Shown here in pieces: positions 25,237 through 34,023 of a stretch of DNA of 64,000 bases; position 1 is the stretch's first letter; the number at the start of each line of letters is the position of its first letter. Under the pieces are notes generated by a model. The model had not been told where the DNA came from and searched no databases. It saw nothing but the letters and a program-made list of their open reading frames with translations. The stretch lies in assembly GCF_035920365.1 (NCBI RefSeq), contig NZ_CP109150.1:6944001-7008000 (forward strand), in the 5' to 3' direction. The DNA is from Micromonospora sp. NBC_01740 (GTDB lineage: Bacteria > Actinomycetota > Actinomycetes > Mycobacteriales > Micromonosporaceae). Both the position numbers and the translations under genes were made by a program.

Positions 25237-26982
25237 ATGCGGCGCAGTCGGGTGGTGGCGGTGGCCGCCGTCTCCGCCGTGCTCCTCGCAGTGGCGTACG
25301 TCGCCCTCCCGCCGACCGGCTCCGACCTCGCCGCCCAGGTGGCCCGGGCCGACTTCTTCGCCGCGCACGGCCTCGCCCCGGTGGACCTGCGCTGGTACGG
25401 CGGCGTGCAGCAGTTCGGCTACAGCCTGGTCTCCCAGCCGGTGATGGCGCTGCTCGGGGTACGGGTCACCGGCGCGCTGGCCCTGGTGGCGGCGGCGACC
25501 GCGTTCGCGGCGCTGCTGGTGCGTACCGGGGTGCCCCGCCCGTTGCTCGGCAGCCTCGTCGGGGTGCTCACGATCGCCGCCAACCTGGTCTCGGGCCGGG
25601 TGACGTACGGCCTCGGGGTGGCCTTCGGCCTCGGCGCGCTGCTGGCCCTCACCCTCGGCCCGACTGCCCCCACCGGCGGCGCCCGGGGTGGACCGACCGA
25701 TTCCGGCCCCGAGGGACCGACCGGCACGGGCCCGGGTGGGCCGACCGGCGCGGGCCCCGACAGGCGGGGGCGGCGACGGCGGCTCGTGCGGCTCGGCTTG
25801 GTGGCGGCCGGTGCGCTGCTGGCCTCGGCGACGAGCCCGGTCGCGGGTCTGTTCGTCGGCCTGGCCGGGGCGGCGCTCCTGCTGACCCGCCGGTACGCCG
25901 ACGGCCTGGTGCTCGGTGTCGCCGCCGCGCTGCCGCTCGGGCTGACCGCCCTGCTCTTCGGCGACGGCGGCTGGATGAACATCAGCCGCACCGACACGGT
26001 CCGCGCCGTGCTGACCAGCCTGCTCGTGGCCGCGCTCGTGGGCTACCGGCCGGTGCGGGCGGGTGCGTTGCTCTCGGCGGCCGGGGTGCTGGCGGCGGCG
26101 CTGGTGCACACCCCGGTGGGGCTGAACGCCACCCGGTTGGCCGTCATGTTCGCCCTGCCCCTGCTGGCCGCCGCCGCCCGCCCACCGGCCCGGCTGACGG
26201 CATGGCTGGGCCGGGGCGGCGCGTCACCCGCCGACGGGCCCGGGGCGGCCGGGCGGACCGGCGTAGGAGCCGCCGGAGCCGGCGGCACGCGGGCCTGGGG
26301 CGTCGTGCTGGCCGGGCTGCTGGCGGCGGTGTGCTGGTGGCAGCCGCCGGTGTCCCCCGCCGACCTGCGCAGCGTCGAGGACCCGACCAGCCGGGCGGCC
26401 TACTTCGCGCCGCTGCGGGCGTTCCTCGACGGGCAGCGCCTCACCGGCCGGGTGGAGGTTCCGCCGACCCGCAACTACTGGGAGGCGGCGAGGCTGGGCG
26501 AGGTGCCCCTGGCCCGGGGCTGGCTGCGGCAGGCCGACATCGACCGCAACCCGCTCTTCTTCACCACCGTGCCGGGGGCCGCGGGCACCGGGGTGCCACT
26601 GACCGCGGCGAGCTACCGGGACTGGCTCACCGACAACGCGGTGCAGTTCGTCGCGGTGCCGGACGCCCCGCTGTCCTGGGTGGGGCGGGCCGAGGCCGAG
26701 CTGGTGGCGGGCGGGCTGCCCTACCTGACGCCCGTCTGGTCCGGCCCGCACTGGCGGGTCTGGGCGGTGACCGACCCGAGCCCGATCGTCGAGGCGCCGG
26801 CCGAGCTGGTCGCGCACGACGGCGCGTCGGTGACGTTCCGGGCGCCGGGCGCCGGCACGGTGCCGGTCCGGGTGCGGCACAGCCGCTGGCTGACCGCCTC
26901 CGGCGGGGCCACCGTCGCCGCCGACGGCGGCTGGACGGCGGTGACGGTGCCGCGCGCCGGGCAGTACCGGCTCGGCAGCTGA
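25237..26982 (+). CDS. polytopic membrane protein, unassigned
   Basis: 581-aa membrane protein with about ten hydrophobic segments. The first part (DFFAAHGLAPVDLRWYGGVQQFGYSLVSQP) has the shape of an extracytoplasmic loop in lipid-linked sugar transferases. A Gly/Pro/Thr-rich spacer (about 150-175) breaks the membrane part, and the last 200 residues are soluble and beta-rich. ATG 25237 follows GGAGGT. It is divergent from the mptB pair, which suggests a role in the same glycan pathway, but no motif proves catalytic function. TTGCC/GGCAA could form a small hairpin at 26997-27011. Confidence 0.6.
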   Translation: MRRSRVVAVAAVSAVLLAVAYVALPPTGSDLAAQVARADFFAAHGLAPVDLRWYGGVQQFGYSLVSQPVMALLGVRVTGALALVAAATAFAALLVRTGVPRPLLGSLVGVLTIAANLVSGRVTYGLGVAFGLGALLALTLGPTAPTGGARGGPTDSGPEGPTGTGPGGPTGAGPDRRGRRRRLVRLGLVAAGALLASATSPVAGLFVGLAGAALLLTRRYADGLVLGVAAALPLGLTALLFGDGGWMNISRTDTVRAVLTSLLVAALVGYRPVRAGALLSAAGVLAAALVHTPVGLNATRLAVMFALPLLAAAARPPARLTAWLGRGGASPADGPGAAGRTGVGAAGAGGTRAWGVVLAGLLAAVCWWQPPVSPADLRSVEDPTSRAAYFAPLRAFLDGQRLTGRVEVPPTRNYWEAARLGEVPLARGWLRQADIDRNPLFFTTVPGAAGTGVPLTAASYRDWLTDNAVQFVAVPDAPLSWVGRAEAELVAGGLPYLTPVWSGPHWRVWAVTDPSPIVEAPAELVAHDGASVTFRAPGAGTVPVRVRHSRWLTASGGATVAADGGWTAVTVPRAGQYRLGS

Positions 26983-27119
26983 CCGGTCACCACCTTTTGC
27001 CAACCCGGCAACAATCTTTGCTCCCACGCTGCCGCCACGCCACGATCGACGGGCAGGGACGACCTCGTCGCAGTCGGCATGCTCGGCGAGGAGGCGGCAG
27101 CGCACCAGGAGGACGAGAC

Positions 27120-27827
27120 GTGCAGCACGACGCGACGACCGGCGAGCACCGGCACGACGACACCAGGGTGGCCTCCGGCCACGACGGGCGGCGGCACCCG
27201 GACGTGGACGAGGAGACCGCGCGGTTCTGGGAGGAGCACTACGGGCGGCACGAGCGGGTCTGGAGCGGCCGGGCGAACCCGATCCTGGTCGACGTCGCCG
27301 GCTCGCTGCCGGCCGGCACCGTGCTGGACCTCGGCTGCGGGGAGGGCGGCGATGCGCTCTGGCTGGCCGCGCGGGGCTGGCAGGTGACCGCCGTCGACGT
27401 CTCCGAGACCGCCCTGGCCCGGGCGGCCGAGGAGGCGGCCGCCGCCGGGGTCACGTCCCGCATCGAGTTCCGCCGGCACGACCTCACCCGGACCTTCCCG
27501 CCGGGCGCGTACGACCTGGTCTCCGCGCAGTTCCTCCAGTCGCCGCTGGAGTTCCCCCGGGCGGAGCTGCTGCGGTCGGCGGCCCGGGCCGTGGCCCCCG
27601 GCGGCCGGCTGCTGATCGTCGAGCACGGCGAGGTCCCGCCCTGGGGGCGGCACGACCACGCGCACGCCCGCTTCTCCACCCCGCAGGAGACCCTGGCCGC
27701 GCTCGACCTCGACCCCGACCGGTGGGACACCGAGCGGCTCGACGCCCCGCGCCGGCAGGCCACCGGCCCGAACGGCGAGCTCGGCGAGCTGGTCGACCAC
27801 GTGGTGCTGGTCCACCGCCGCCGCTGA
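27120..27827 (+). CDS. class I SAM-dependent methyltransferase
   Basis: 235-aa Rossmann-fold methyltransferase. Motif I VLDLGCGEGGDALWLA lies at 69-84, the acidic residue Asp93 that holds the ribose follows, and later strands LVSAQFL and GGRLLIVEHGEVPPWG complete the fold. The first 35 residues are His/Asp-rich and likely disordered. GTG 27120 follows AGGAGGACGAG. It resembles TehB/thiopurine-type enzymes; acceptor unknown. Converges closely on glnE (34 nt). Confidence 0.8.
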   Translation: MQHDATTGEHRHDDTRVASGHDGRRHPDVDEETARFWEEHYGRHERVWSGRANPILVDVAGSLPAGTVLDLGCGEGGDALWLAARGWQVTAVDVSETALARAAEEAAAAGVTSRIEFRRHDLTRTFPPGAYDLVSAQFLQSPLEFPRAELLRSAARAVAPGGRLLIVEHGEVPPWGRHDHAHARFSTPQETLAALDLDPDRWDTERLDAPRRQATGPNGELGELVDHVVLVHRRR

Positions 27828-27860
27828 GTTCCGCAGCGACGACCCGGCCGGGCGGCGGGC

Positions 27861-30800
27861 TCAGGAGTCGAGCACCCGTTCCATCGCCGCCCGGGAGCGG
27901 CGGCAGGTGCGCAGGTACTCGTCGAGGAACTCGCCGGGATCGTCGCGGCCGAGCAGCCGGACCACCCCGGCCAGCTCGACGCCGTGCCGCGGCAGCTGGT
28001 CGCCCTCCCGGCCCCGGACCAGCATCAGCGCGTTGCGGACCTGCGCGGCCAGCGTCCAGCCGGCCGCCATCTCCGTGGCGTCCGTCGGGTCGACCAGGCC
28101 CGCGTCCCGGGCCGCCGCGAGGGCGTCGAGCGTACGCGTGCCGCGCAGCGCCGGGAGTGCCCCCGCGTGCCGGAGCTGGAGCAGCTGCACCGCCCACTCG
28201 ACGTCGGCGAGGCCACCCCGCCCCAGCTTGGTGTGGGTGGCCGGGTCGGCGCCCCGGGGCAGCCGCTCGTGCTCCACCCGCGCCTTGATCCGGCGGATCT
28301 CCACCACCTGCTCGCGGCTCAGCCCGTCGGCCGGGTGGCGCACCGGGTCGATCATCGCCACGAACTCGGCGCCGAGGTCGGCGTCGCCGCAGACGAACCG
28401 GGCCCGCAGCAGCGCCTGCGCCTCCCACACCTTCGACCAGCGGGCGTAGTACTGCGCGTACGCGGCGAGGCTGCGCACCAGCGGGCCCTGCCGGCCCTCC
28501 GGACGCAGGTCGGCGTCGACGCCCAGCGGCGGGTCGGGCGCGGGCATGCCGAGCAGCCGGCGCAGCTCCTCGGCGATCGCGCGGGCGGCAGCACCCGCCG
28601 CGCCGTCGCCCGCGCCGGTCGGCGCGTCGTAGACGAAGAGCACGTCGGCGTCGGAGAGGTAGTTCGACTCGTACCCGCCGAGGCGGCCCACGCCGATGAC
28701 GGCGAAGCGCAGCCCCGGCACGGGCGGTTGGGCCGCGCGGGCGGCCCGCAGCGCGGCGGCCAGGGTGGCGTCGGTGACGTCCGCCAGGGCGGTGCCGACG
28801 GCGGTCACGTCGGCCAGGCCCAGCGCCGCGCGCCCGCCGTCGGGCCGGGGCGGCGACGGGGCCAGCGAGCCGGCCCGGCACAGCAGGTCGGCGCAGGCGA
28901 TCCGGACCAGTTCCCGACGGCGCAGCGCGCGGATCGCCCGGGTGGCCTCGACCGGGTCGGAGTGCCGGGCCGCGGCGGCGGCGAAGCCCTCGCAGAGGAC
29001 CGTGCTGGGCCGGGGCACCAGCTCGCTCTCCTCGGCCAGCAGCCGCAGCGCCTCCGGCTCGCGGGCCAGCAGGTCGGCGGCGTAGCGGGAGGAGGAGAGC
29101 ACCCGGGCCAGCCGGCGGGCCACCGGCCCGGAGTCGCGCAGCAGGCGCAGGTACCAGGGGGTGCTGCCGAGCTTGTCGGAGACCTGCCGGTAGTTGAGCA
29201 GGCCGCGGTCCGGCTCGGGGGCGTCGGCGAACTCGCTGAGCAGCACCGGCAGCAGGGTGCGCTGGATGGCGGCGGTGCGGCTCACCCCGCCGGTGAGGGC
29301 CTGGAGGTGACGCAGCGCCCCGGCGGGGTCGGCGAAGCCGAGGATCTCCAGCCGGTGCCGGGCCGCCTCGGGGGTCAGCCGCAGCCCGTCGGCCGGCACC
29401 CGGGCCACCGACTCCAGCAGCGGCCGGTAGAGCAGCTTGGCGTGCAGTCGGCGTACCTCGGCGGCGTGGGTGACCCACTCGGCGCGGAACTCCTCGACGG
29501 CGCTGCGGCCCGGCGTGGCGGTGTGGCCCAGCGCGGCGGCCAGCCAGCGCAGCGCGGCCGGCTCGGTCGGCACGGTGTGGGTGCGGCGCAGCCCCTGGAG
29601 CTGGAGGCGGTGCTCGACGCCGCGCAGGAAGCGGTAGCCGCGCAGCAGCGCCTCGCCGTCGGCCCGGCCGACGTAGCCGCCGGCGACCAGCGCGCGCAGC
29701 GCCGGGATGGTGCCGGGCACCCGCAGCGACTCGTCGCCCCGGCCGTGCACGAGTTGCAGCAGCTGCACGGCGAACTCGATGTCGCGCAGCCCGCCCGGAC
29801 CCCGCTTGATCTCGCGCTCCAGCTCCTTCGGCGGGATGTTGTCGATGATCTTGCGCCGCATGGCGCGGACGTCCTCGACCGCCTCGGGCCGCTCGGCGGC
29901 CCGCCACACCAACGGGGCGAGCTGGTCGATCCACTCCCGGCCCAGCGCCAGGTCACCGGCCGCCGGCCGCGCCTTGAGCAGCGCCTGGAACTCCCAGGTG
30001 CGCGCCCACCGCCGGTAGTAGGCGAGGTGGCTGGCCAGCGTCCGCACCAGCGGCCCCCGGTTGCCCTCCGGACGCAGGGCCGCGTCGACCGGCCAGGCGA
30101 CCAGTCCGCAGACGTGGATGAGCCGGGTGGCGACCGTGGTGGCCGCGGCGAGGTCGTCGTCCTCGGCGGCCACGAAGATCACGTCGACGTCGGAGACGTA
30201 GTTCAGCTCGTCGCCGCCGCACTTGCCCATCGCCACGACGGCCAGCCGGGGCCGGGGGGTGCCCTCCGGCAGCTCGCCGACCGCGATCTCGTACGCCGCG
30301 GCCAGGGTCGCGTCCGCCAGCGCGGAGAGCGCGGCCATGGTCTGCTCCAGGCCCCGGCCGCCGGTCAGGTCGGCCGCCGCGATCCGCAACAGCGCCAGCC
30401 GGTACGCCCTGCGCAGCACCGCCACCGGCTGCCCGTCGCCGGACAGGTCGAGCCGCCCCTCGGCGGTCGGCGCCAGCCCGTCCGGGGCGGTGCACAGCGC
30501 CGGCCACTGGTCCGGGTTGGCGACCAGGTGGTCGCCGAGCGCCGACGAGGCGCCGAGGACGGCGATCAGCCGGCGGCGCAGGCCGGGGTCGTCGGCGAGC
30601 CCCGCCAGCAGCGCCGACGGCGCCTGTTCCGGGGCCTCCCGACGCTCGGCCTCGACCGGCGTCCCGGGGTGGGCCTTCCCCCCGGACCGGCCCGTGGCGG
30701 GGCCGGTGCCGTTCGCGGCCATCCGGCGCTCGGCCTCGACGATGCGGTGCAGCTGGCGCAGCGCCAGGTCGGGGTCGGCGGCCCGGGAGAGCGCGGCGAG

Positions 30801-30962
30801 CAGCTCCGCCGCGCGACCGTCGGTGGGCTCCTGCACGTCCGGCCGCCACAGCCCCAGCCCGTCCGGGCCGAGCAGGTCGGCGGCGCGGGTGGCGCCGGCA
30901 CCGCCGTCGGTGCCGAAGCCGTAGCGGGCGAGCCGTCCCGCGGCCCTGGCCGGCCGGCTCAT
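27861..30962 (-). CDS. glnE: bifunctional [glutamine synthetase] adenylyltransferase/deadenylase
   Basis: 1033-aa cytoplasmic regulator that adds or removes AMP on glutamine synthetase. Two nucleotidyltransferase halves are seen: the first with KCGGDELNYVSDVDVIF at about 247-263, the second with GRLGGYESNYLSDADVLF near residue 760, each followed by a helical GlnD/GlnE-associated region. Both carry the required SDxD acids. The target tyrosine is in GlnA (17551-18975). The start ATG overlaps the stop of the upstream amidotransferase gene (TGATG), with a GTG one codon earlier, so the two are translationally coupled. Confidence 0.94.
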   Translation of the reverse strand: MSRPARAAGRLARYGFGTDGGAGATRAADLLGPDGLGLWRPDVQEPTDGRAAELLAALSRAADPDLALRQLHRIVEAERRMAANGTGPATGRSGGKAHPGTPVEAERREAPEQAPSALLAGLADDPGLRRRLIAVLGASSALGDHLVANPDQWPALCTAPDGLAPTAEGRLDLSGDGQPVAVLRRAYRLALLRIAAADLTGGRGLEQTMAALSALADATLAAAYEIAVGELPEGTPRPRLAVVAMGKCGGDELNYVSDVDVIFVAAEDDDLAAATTVATRLIHVCGLVAWPVDAALRPEGNRGPLVRTLASHLAYYRRWARTWEFQALLKARPAAGDLALGREWIDQLAPLVWRAAERPEAVEDVRAMRRKIIDNIPPKELEREIKRGPGGLRDIEFAVQLLQLVHGRGDESLRVPGTIPALRALVAGGYVGRADGEALLRGYRFLRGVEHRLQLQGLRRTHTVPTEPAALRWLAAALGHTATPGRSAVEEFRAEWVTHAAEVRRLHAKLLYRPLLESVARVPADGLRLTPEAARHRLEILGFADPAGALRHLQALTGGVSRTAAIQRTLLPVLLSEFADAPEPDRGLLNYRQVSDKLGSTPWYLRLLRDSGPVARRLARVLSSSRYAADLLAREPEALRLLAEESELVPRPSTVLCEGFAAAAARHSDPVEATRAIRALRRRELVRIACADLLCRAGSLAPSPPRPDGGRAALGLADVTAVGTALADVTDATLAAALRAARAAQPPVPGLRFAVIGVGRLGGYESNYLSDADVLFVYDAPTGAGDGAAGAAARAIAEELRRLLGMPAPDPPLGVDADLRPEGRQGPLVRSLAAYAQYYARWSKVWEAQALLRARFVCGDADLGAEFVAMIDPVRHPADGLSREQVVEIRRIKARVEHERLPRGADPATHTKLGRGGLADVEWAVQLLQLRHAGALPALRGTRTLDALAAARDAGLVDPTDATEMAAGWTLAAQVRNALMLVRGREGDQLPRHGVELAGVVRLLGRDDPGEFLDEYLRTCRRSRAAMERVLDS

Positions 30963-31729
30963 CACTGCCCGAGCAGGGGCAGGCTGCGGCGGGGCGTGGC
31001 GTCCTCCAGCTCACCCAGGGCCAGCGCGGCGAACCGGGCGGCGAACGGCTGCCAGACCTCCTCGACGTCGACCATCACGTCGTGGCAGGCCGCCACCACC
31101 AGGTCGGGGTCGTAGCCCAGCTCGGCCAGCAGCCTCGAGTCGGCTGCCCAGTCGGCGATCATGGCGGTGTCGCACTCGATGTGGAACTGCAACCCCCAGG
31201 CCCGGTCGCCGAGGCGGAAGGCCTGGTGGGGGTAGCGGGTGGAGGCCGCCAGCAGGGTGGCGCCGCGGGGCAGCTCGGTGATCTCGTCGGCGTGCCACTG
31301 GAACACGTCGGGGATCAGCGGGACGTAGCGGAACAGCGGGTCGGTGTCGGCGGCGTCCCGCTTGCCGACCACGCAGGGGCCGACCTCGGGGCCGCTCGGG
31401 CTGCGCACGACCTCGCCCGCGTGCGCCGTGGCCAGCAGCTGCGCGCCGAGGCAGATGCCGAGGGTCGGCACCCGGTGCCGGACGGCCTTGCGCAGCAGCC
31501 CCTCCAGCGCCGGCAGCCAGGGCGCGGCGGGCGACCCGTCCGGCAGCGGGTACGGCGCCATCGCGCCGCCGAGCACGACCAGCGCCGAGTATCCCTCCAG
31601 GTCGGCGGGGATCTCGTCACCGGCGTGGGCGCGAACCACCCACAGGTCGAGGCCGGCTTCGGTCAGCCACTCGCCCAGCCGGCGGACGTCGTCGGTCGGG
31701 TCGTTCTCGATCACCAGCGCGGTAGCCAC
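30962..31729 (-). CDS. class I glutamine amidotransferase (GMP-synthase-like)
   Basis: 255-aa stand-alone glutaminase-type domain. The nucleophile elbow GICLGAQLL gives Cys93 and the partner pair is His183/Glu185 in QFHIECD, so the triad is intact. It lacks the ATP-pyrophosphatase domain of true GMP synthase; such proteins act on gamma-glutamyl compounds or supply ammonia. GTG 31729 is 7 nt behind TAGCCT, a leaderless-type box. It heads an operon with glnE, fitting a nitrogen or glutamine role. Confidence 0.8.
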   Translation of the reverse strand: MATALVIENDPTDDVRRLGEWLTEAGLDLWVVRAHAGDEIPADLEGYSALVVLGGAMAPYPLPDGSPAAPWLPALEGLLRKAVRHRVPTLGICLGAQLLATAHAGEVVRSPSGPEVGPCVVGKRDAADTDPLFRYVPLIPDVFQWHADEITELPRGATLLAASTRYPHQAFRLGDRAWGLQFHIECDTAMIADWAADSRLLAELGYDPDLVVAACHDVMVDVEEVWQPFAARFAALALGELEDATPRRSLPLLGQ

Positions 31730-31736
31730 GACGTCG

Positions 31737-31742
31737 AGGCTA
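31737..31742 (-). promoter_or_regulatory. -10 box TAGCCT of amidotransferase-glnE operon
   Basis: On the minus strand TAGCCT is followed after 7 nt by the GTG at 31729. Confidence 0.5.
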
Positions 31743-31798
31743 GCCGGTGGCCCGGACGGACCCCGGAACGCCTCCACCGGCGCGGCGGACGATCGAAC

Positions 31799-32389
31799 TC
31801 AGGGGGCGCGCAGCGCGTCGAGCATCCGGGCCAGGGCGGTGCGGGTGTCGGCCAGGGCGGTCGGGTCGGCCGCCCTGGCGATCCAGAGCGCCGCCTCGTT
31901 CATCGCACCCGAGAGCAGGTGGGTGATGGGCGCCACCGGCTGCGGCGCGATCAGCCCCTCCTGGATCAGCAGGGTCAACGCGTCGGCCAGGTGCCGGCCT
32001 GACGCCGCCTCGTCCAGCGCGCGCCACTCGTTCCAGCCGAGCACCGCCGGGCCGTCGATCAACATGATCTGCTGGATCTCGGGATCGGTGCTCGCGGTGA
32101 GGAACGCCTGGCAGCCCGCCGTGAACCGGGCCCACGGGTCCGCCTCGGCGTCGGCGGTCGTGGCGACCCGGTGTGCCACCTCCCGCTGCACCTCCGCCAG
32201 CACCGCCCGGAACAGCTCGGCCTTGCCGGCGAAGTGGTGGTAGAGCGCGCCCTTGGTGACTCCGGCCACCCGCACGATCTCCGCCAGGCCGACCGCCGCG
32301 TAGCCCCGGGTGGCGAACAGCTGCCGGCTCTCGGCCACCAGGGCCCGCCGGGTCTGTTCCCGCTGCTGCGCCCGGACACCCTCGGTCAT
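31799..32389 (-). CDS. TetR/AcrR-family repressor
   Basis: 196-aa regulator. The N-terminal helix-turn-helix (ESRQLFATRGYAAVGLAEIVRVAGVTKGALYHHFAGKAELF) spans about residues 17-58, and a helical ligand-binding domain follows. ATG 32389 is preceded by GGAG; an earlier in-frame start would lie inside the operators. It is divergent from a VOC gene, and two identical-spaced palindromes CATACCnACGGTATG occupy the shared promoter region, so it very probably represses itself and the VOC gene. Confidence 0.85.
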   Translation of the reverse strand: MTEGVRAQQREQTRRALVAESRQLFATRGYAAVGLAEIVRVAGVTKGALYHHFAGKAELFRAVLAEVQREVAHRVATTADAEADPWARFTAGCQAFLTASTDPEIQQIMLIDGPAVLGWNEWRALDEAASGRHLADALTLLIQEGLIAPQPVAPITHLLSGAMNEAALWIARAADPTALADTRTALARMLDALRAP

Positions 32390-32405
32390 CGCATCTCCTC
32401 GTTGA

Positions 32406-32452
32406 CATACCAACGGTATGTGAAATACGGTCCTCGACATACCGACGGTATG
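32406..32452. promoter_or_regulatory. twin TetR operators
   Basis: CATACCAACGGTATG at 32406-32420 and CATACCGACGGTATG at 32438-32452: two perfect 6-bp-arm palindromes with 3-nt centres, spaced 32 bp centre to centre (about three helical turns). They fill the 76-nt gap between tetR and the VOC gene. Confidence 0.75.
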
Positions 32453-32465
32453 CGAAAGGGCCGAG

Positions 32466-32882
32466 ATGAACCTGACCAGCTTCTACCCCGTCGTCTGCAC
32501 CGCACAGCTGCGCGAGTCACACGACTTCTACCGACGCTTCTTCGGCTTCGAGACGACCTTCGAGGCCGACTGGTACGTGAGCCTGCGCCGACCGGGGCCG
32601 CCCGCGTACGAACTGGCACTGCTCGACCACCAGCACCCGACGCTGCCCGAGGCGTACCGGGCACCCGTGCGAGGATTCCTGCTCAACCTGGAGGTGACCG
32701 ACGTCGACGCCGAATGGGAGCGGCTCGTCGTCCGGGGCGGACTGCACGCCGAACTGCCGCTGCGTGACGAGGACTTCGGGCAGCGGCACTTCATCGTCGC
32801 CGCACCCGACCGGGTGCTGATCGACGTGATCACGCCCATCCCACCGTCGGGGGCGCACGCAGAGCAGTACCTCGACGGCTGA
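32466..32882 (+). CDS. VOC-family protein under TetR control
   Basis: 138-aa glyoxalase-fold protein ([39 protein letters not shown] ... [17 protein letters not shown]). It could bind or modify a small toxic compound, as in antibiotic-binding VOC proteins; metal ligands are not obvious. GAAAGGG precedes the ATG. Its promoter carries the twin TetR operators, so it is likely induced by the ligand of that repressor. Confidence 0.75.
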   Translation: MNLTSFYPVVCTAQLRESHDFYRRFFGFETTFEADWYVSLRRPGPPAYELALLDHQHPTLPEAYRAPVRGFLLNLEVTDVDAEWERLVVRGGLHAELPLRDEDFGQRHFIVAAPDRVLIDVITPIPPSGAHAEQYLDG

Positions 32883-32896
32883 GCCGCCCGCGCGAC

Positions 32897-32902
32897 TAGG
32901 CT
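32897..32902 (+). promoter_or_regulatory. -10 box TAGGCT of S66 peptidase, leaderless type
   Basis: TAGGCT ends 8 nt before the GTG at 32911. Confidence 0.45.
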
Positions 32903-32910
32903 CTGCCGCT

Positions 32911-33858
32911 GTGTCAGACCTCGCCCGCACGAGTCCCGCCACCGCCGTACGACCGCCGGCGCTGCGCCCCGGCGAGACGGTGATGCTGGTGTCGCCGTCC
33001 GGGCCGACCCGACCGGAACGGGTGGCCCGGGGTGTCGAGCTGCTCACCGGCTGGGGACTGCGGCCGGTGCTGGCGCCGAACGCGTACGCCCGGCAGGGCT
33101 ACCTCGCCGGCACGGACGACCTGCGCGCCGCCGACCTGAACGCGGCGTTCGCCGATCCCGAGGTGCGCGGGGTGATCTGCACCCGGGGCGGCTACGGCGC
33201 GCAGCGGATCGTCGACGCGATCGACATGGCCGCCGTACGCCGCGACCCGAAGGTGGTCGCCGGCTTCTCCGACATCACGGCGTTGCAGTTCGCACTCTGG
33301 CGGGGTGCCCGGCTGGCCGGCGTGCACGGCCCGGGGGCGGCCTGGCTGGACGAGCGCACGCCGCTCCGCTCGGCCGAGTCGCTGCACGCCGCCCTGATGA
33401 CCACCGAGCCGGTCACGGTCAGCGCCGTCGCCGAGGAGGAGACCTTCGCGGTACGCGTGCCCGGCCGGGCCACCGGCCCGCTGCTGGGCGGCAACCTCTG
33501 CCTGGTCGTGGCGTCGCTGGGCACCCCGGACATGCCGGACCTGACTGGCGCGCTCCTGCTCGTCGAGGACGTCCAGGAGCCGCCCTACAAGGTGGACCGG
33601 ATGCTCACCCAGCTCCGCCGCGCCGGGGTCCTGGACGGGCTGGCCGGGGTGGCGGTGGGCCAGTTCACCGACTGCGCGGACGGCTGGTCGGTCGGCGTCG
33701 CCGACGTGCTCTCCGAGCGCCTCGGCGACCTCGGGGTCCCGGTCCTCGGCGGCCTGCCGATCGGTCACGGCCCCGGCCAGCTCACCGTCCCCGTGGGCAC
33801 CGAGGCCACCCTCGACGCGGAAACCGGCACCCTGACGGTCACCCCCGCCGTCCGCTGA
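32911..33858 (+). CDS. S66 peptidase, LD-carboxypeptidase
   Basis: 315-aa cytoplasmic serine carboxypeptidase that trims the terminal D-alanine from recycled muropeptides. The catalytic triad is intact: Ser120 in GFSDIT, Glu219 in LLLVEDVQEPPYKVDRML, and His286 in GLPIGHGPGQ; the RGGYGAQRI loop at 92-100 is also conserved. Length matches LdcA-type enzymes. GTG start fits the -10 box. A related branch hydrolyses microcin-C-type peptides, so self-immunity is a lesser alternative. Confidence 0.85.
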   Translation: MSDLARTSPATAVRPPALRPGETVMLVSPSGPTRPERVARGVELLTGWGLRPVLAPNAYARQGYLAGTDDLRAADLNAAFADPEVRGVICTRGGYGAQRIVDAIDMAAVRRDPKVVAGFSDITALQFALWRGARLAGVHGPGAAWLDERTPLRSAESLHAALMTTEPVTVSAVAEEETFAVRVPGRATGPLLGGNLCLVVASLGTPDMPDLTGALLLVEDVQEPPYKVDRMLTQLRRAGVLDGLAGVAVGQFTDCADGWSVGVADVLSERLGDLGVPVLGGLPIGHGPGQLTVPVGTEATLDAETGTLTVTPAVR

Positions 33859-33869
33859 CCCCACCCACC

Positions 33870-34018
33870 CACCCCACCCCGCGCCCCGCGCCCCGCGCCC
33901 GACGCCCGACGCCCGACGCGTTGATCATGAAGTTATTACCGCAAGACGCCCGTATTGCCGTAATTAACTTCATGATCAACGCGCCGAGGGCGGGGGCGCG
34001 GGCCGGGGGGATGGGTGG
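33870..34018. terminator. C-rich tract, palindrome and G-rich tract, element C (TTGATCATGAAGTT family)
   Basis: Perfect 19-bp arms at 33917-33935 and 33965-33983 (CGCGTTGATCATGAAGTTA), extended inward by TTACCGCAA/TTGCCGTAA with one mismatch. The left flank is C-rich and the right flank G-rich, as in element B. It lies between the convergent S66 and lyase genes. Confidence 0.7.
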
Positions 34019-34023
34019 GTGGG

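Noticed and set aside
25200..27119. Long frame running into the methyltransferase
   Set aside because: It overlaps the membrane-protein gene in another frame and has Arg/Gly/Ala shadow composition; the real start is GTG 27120.
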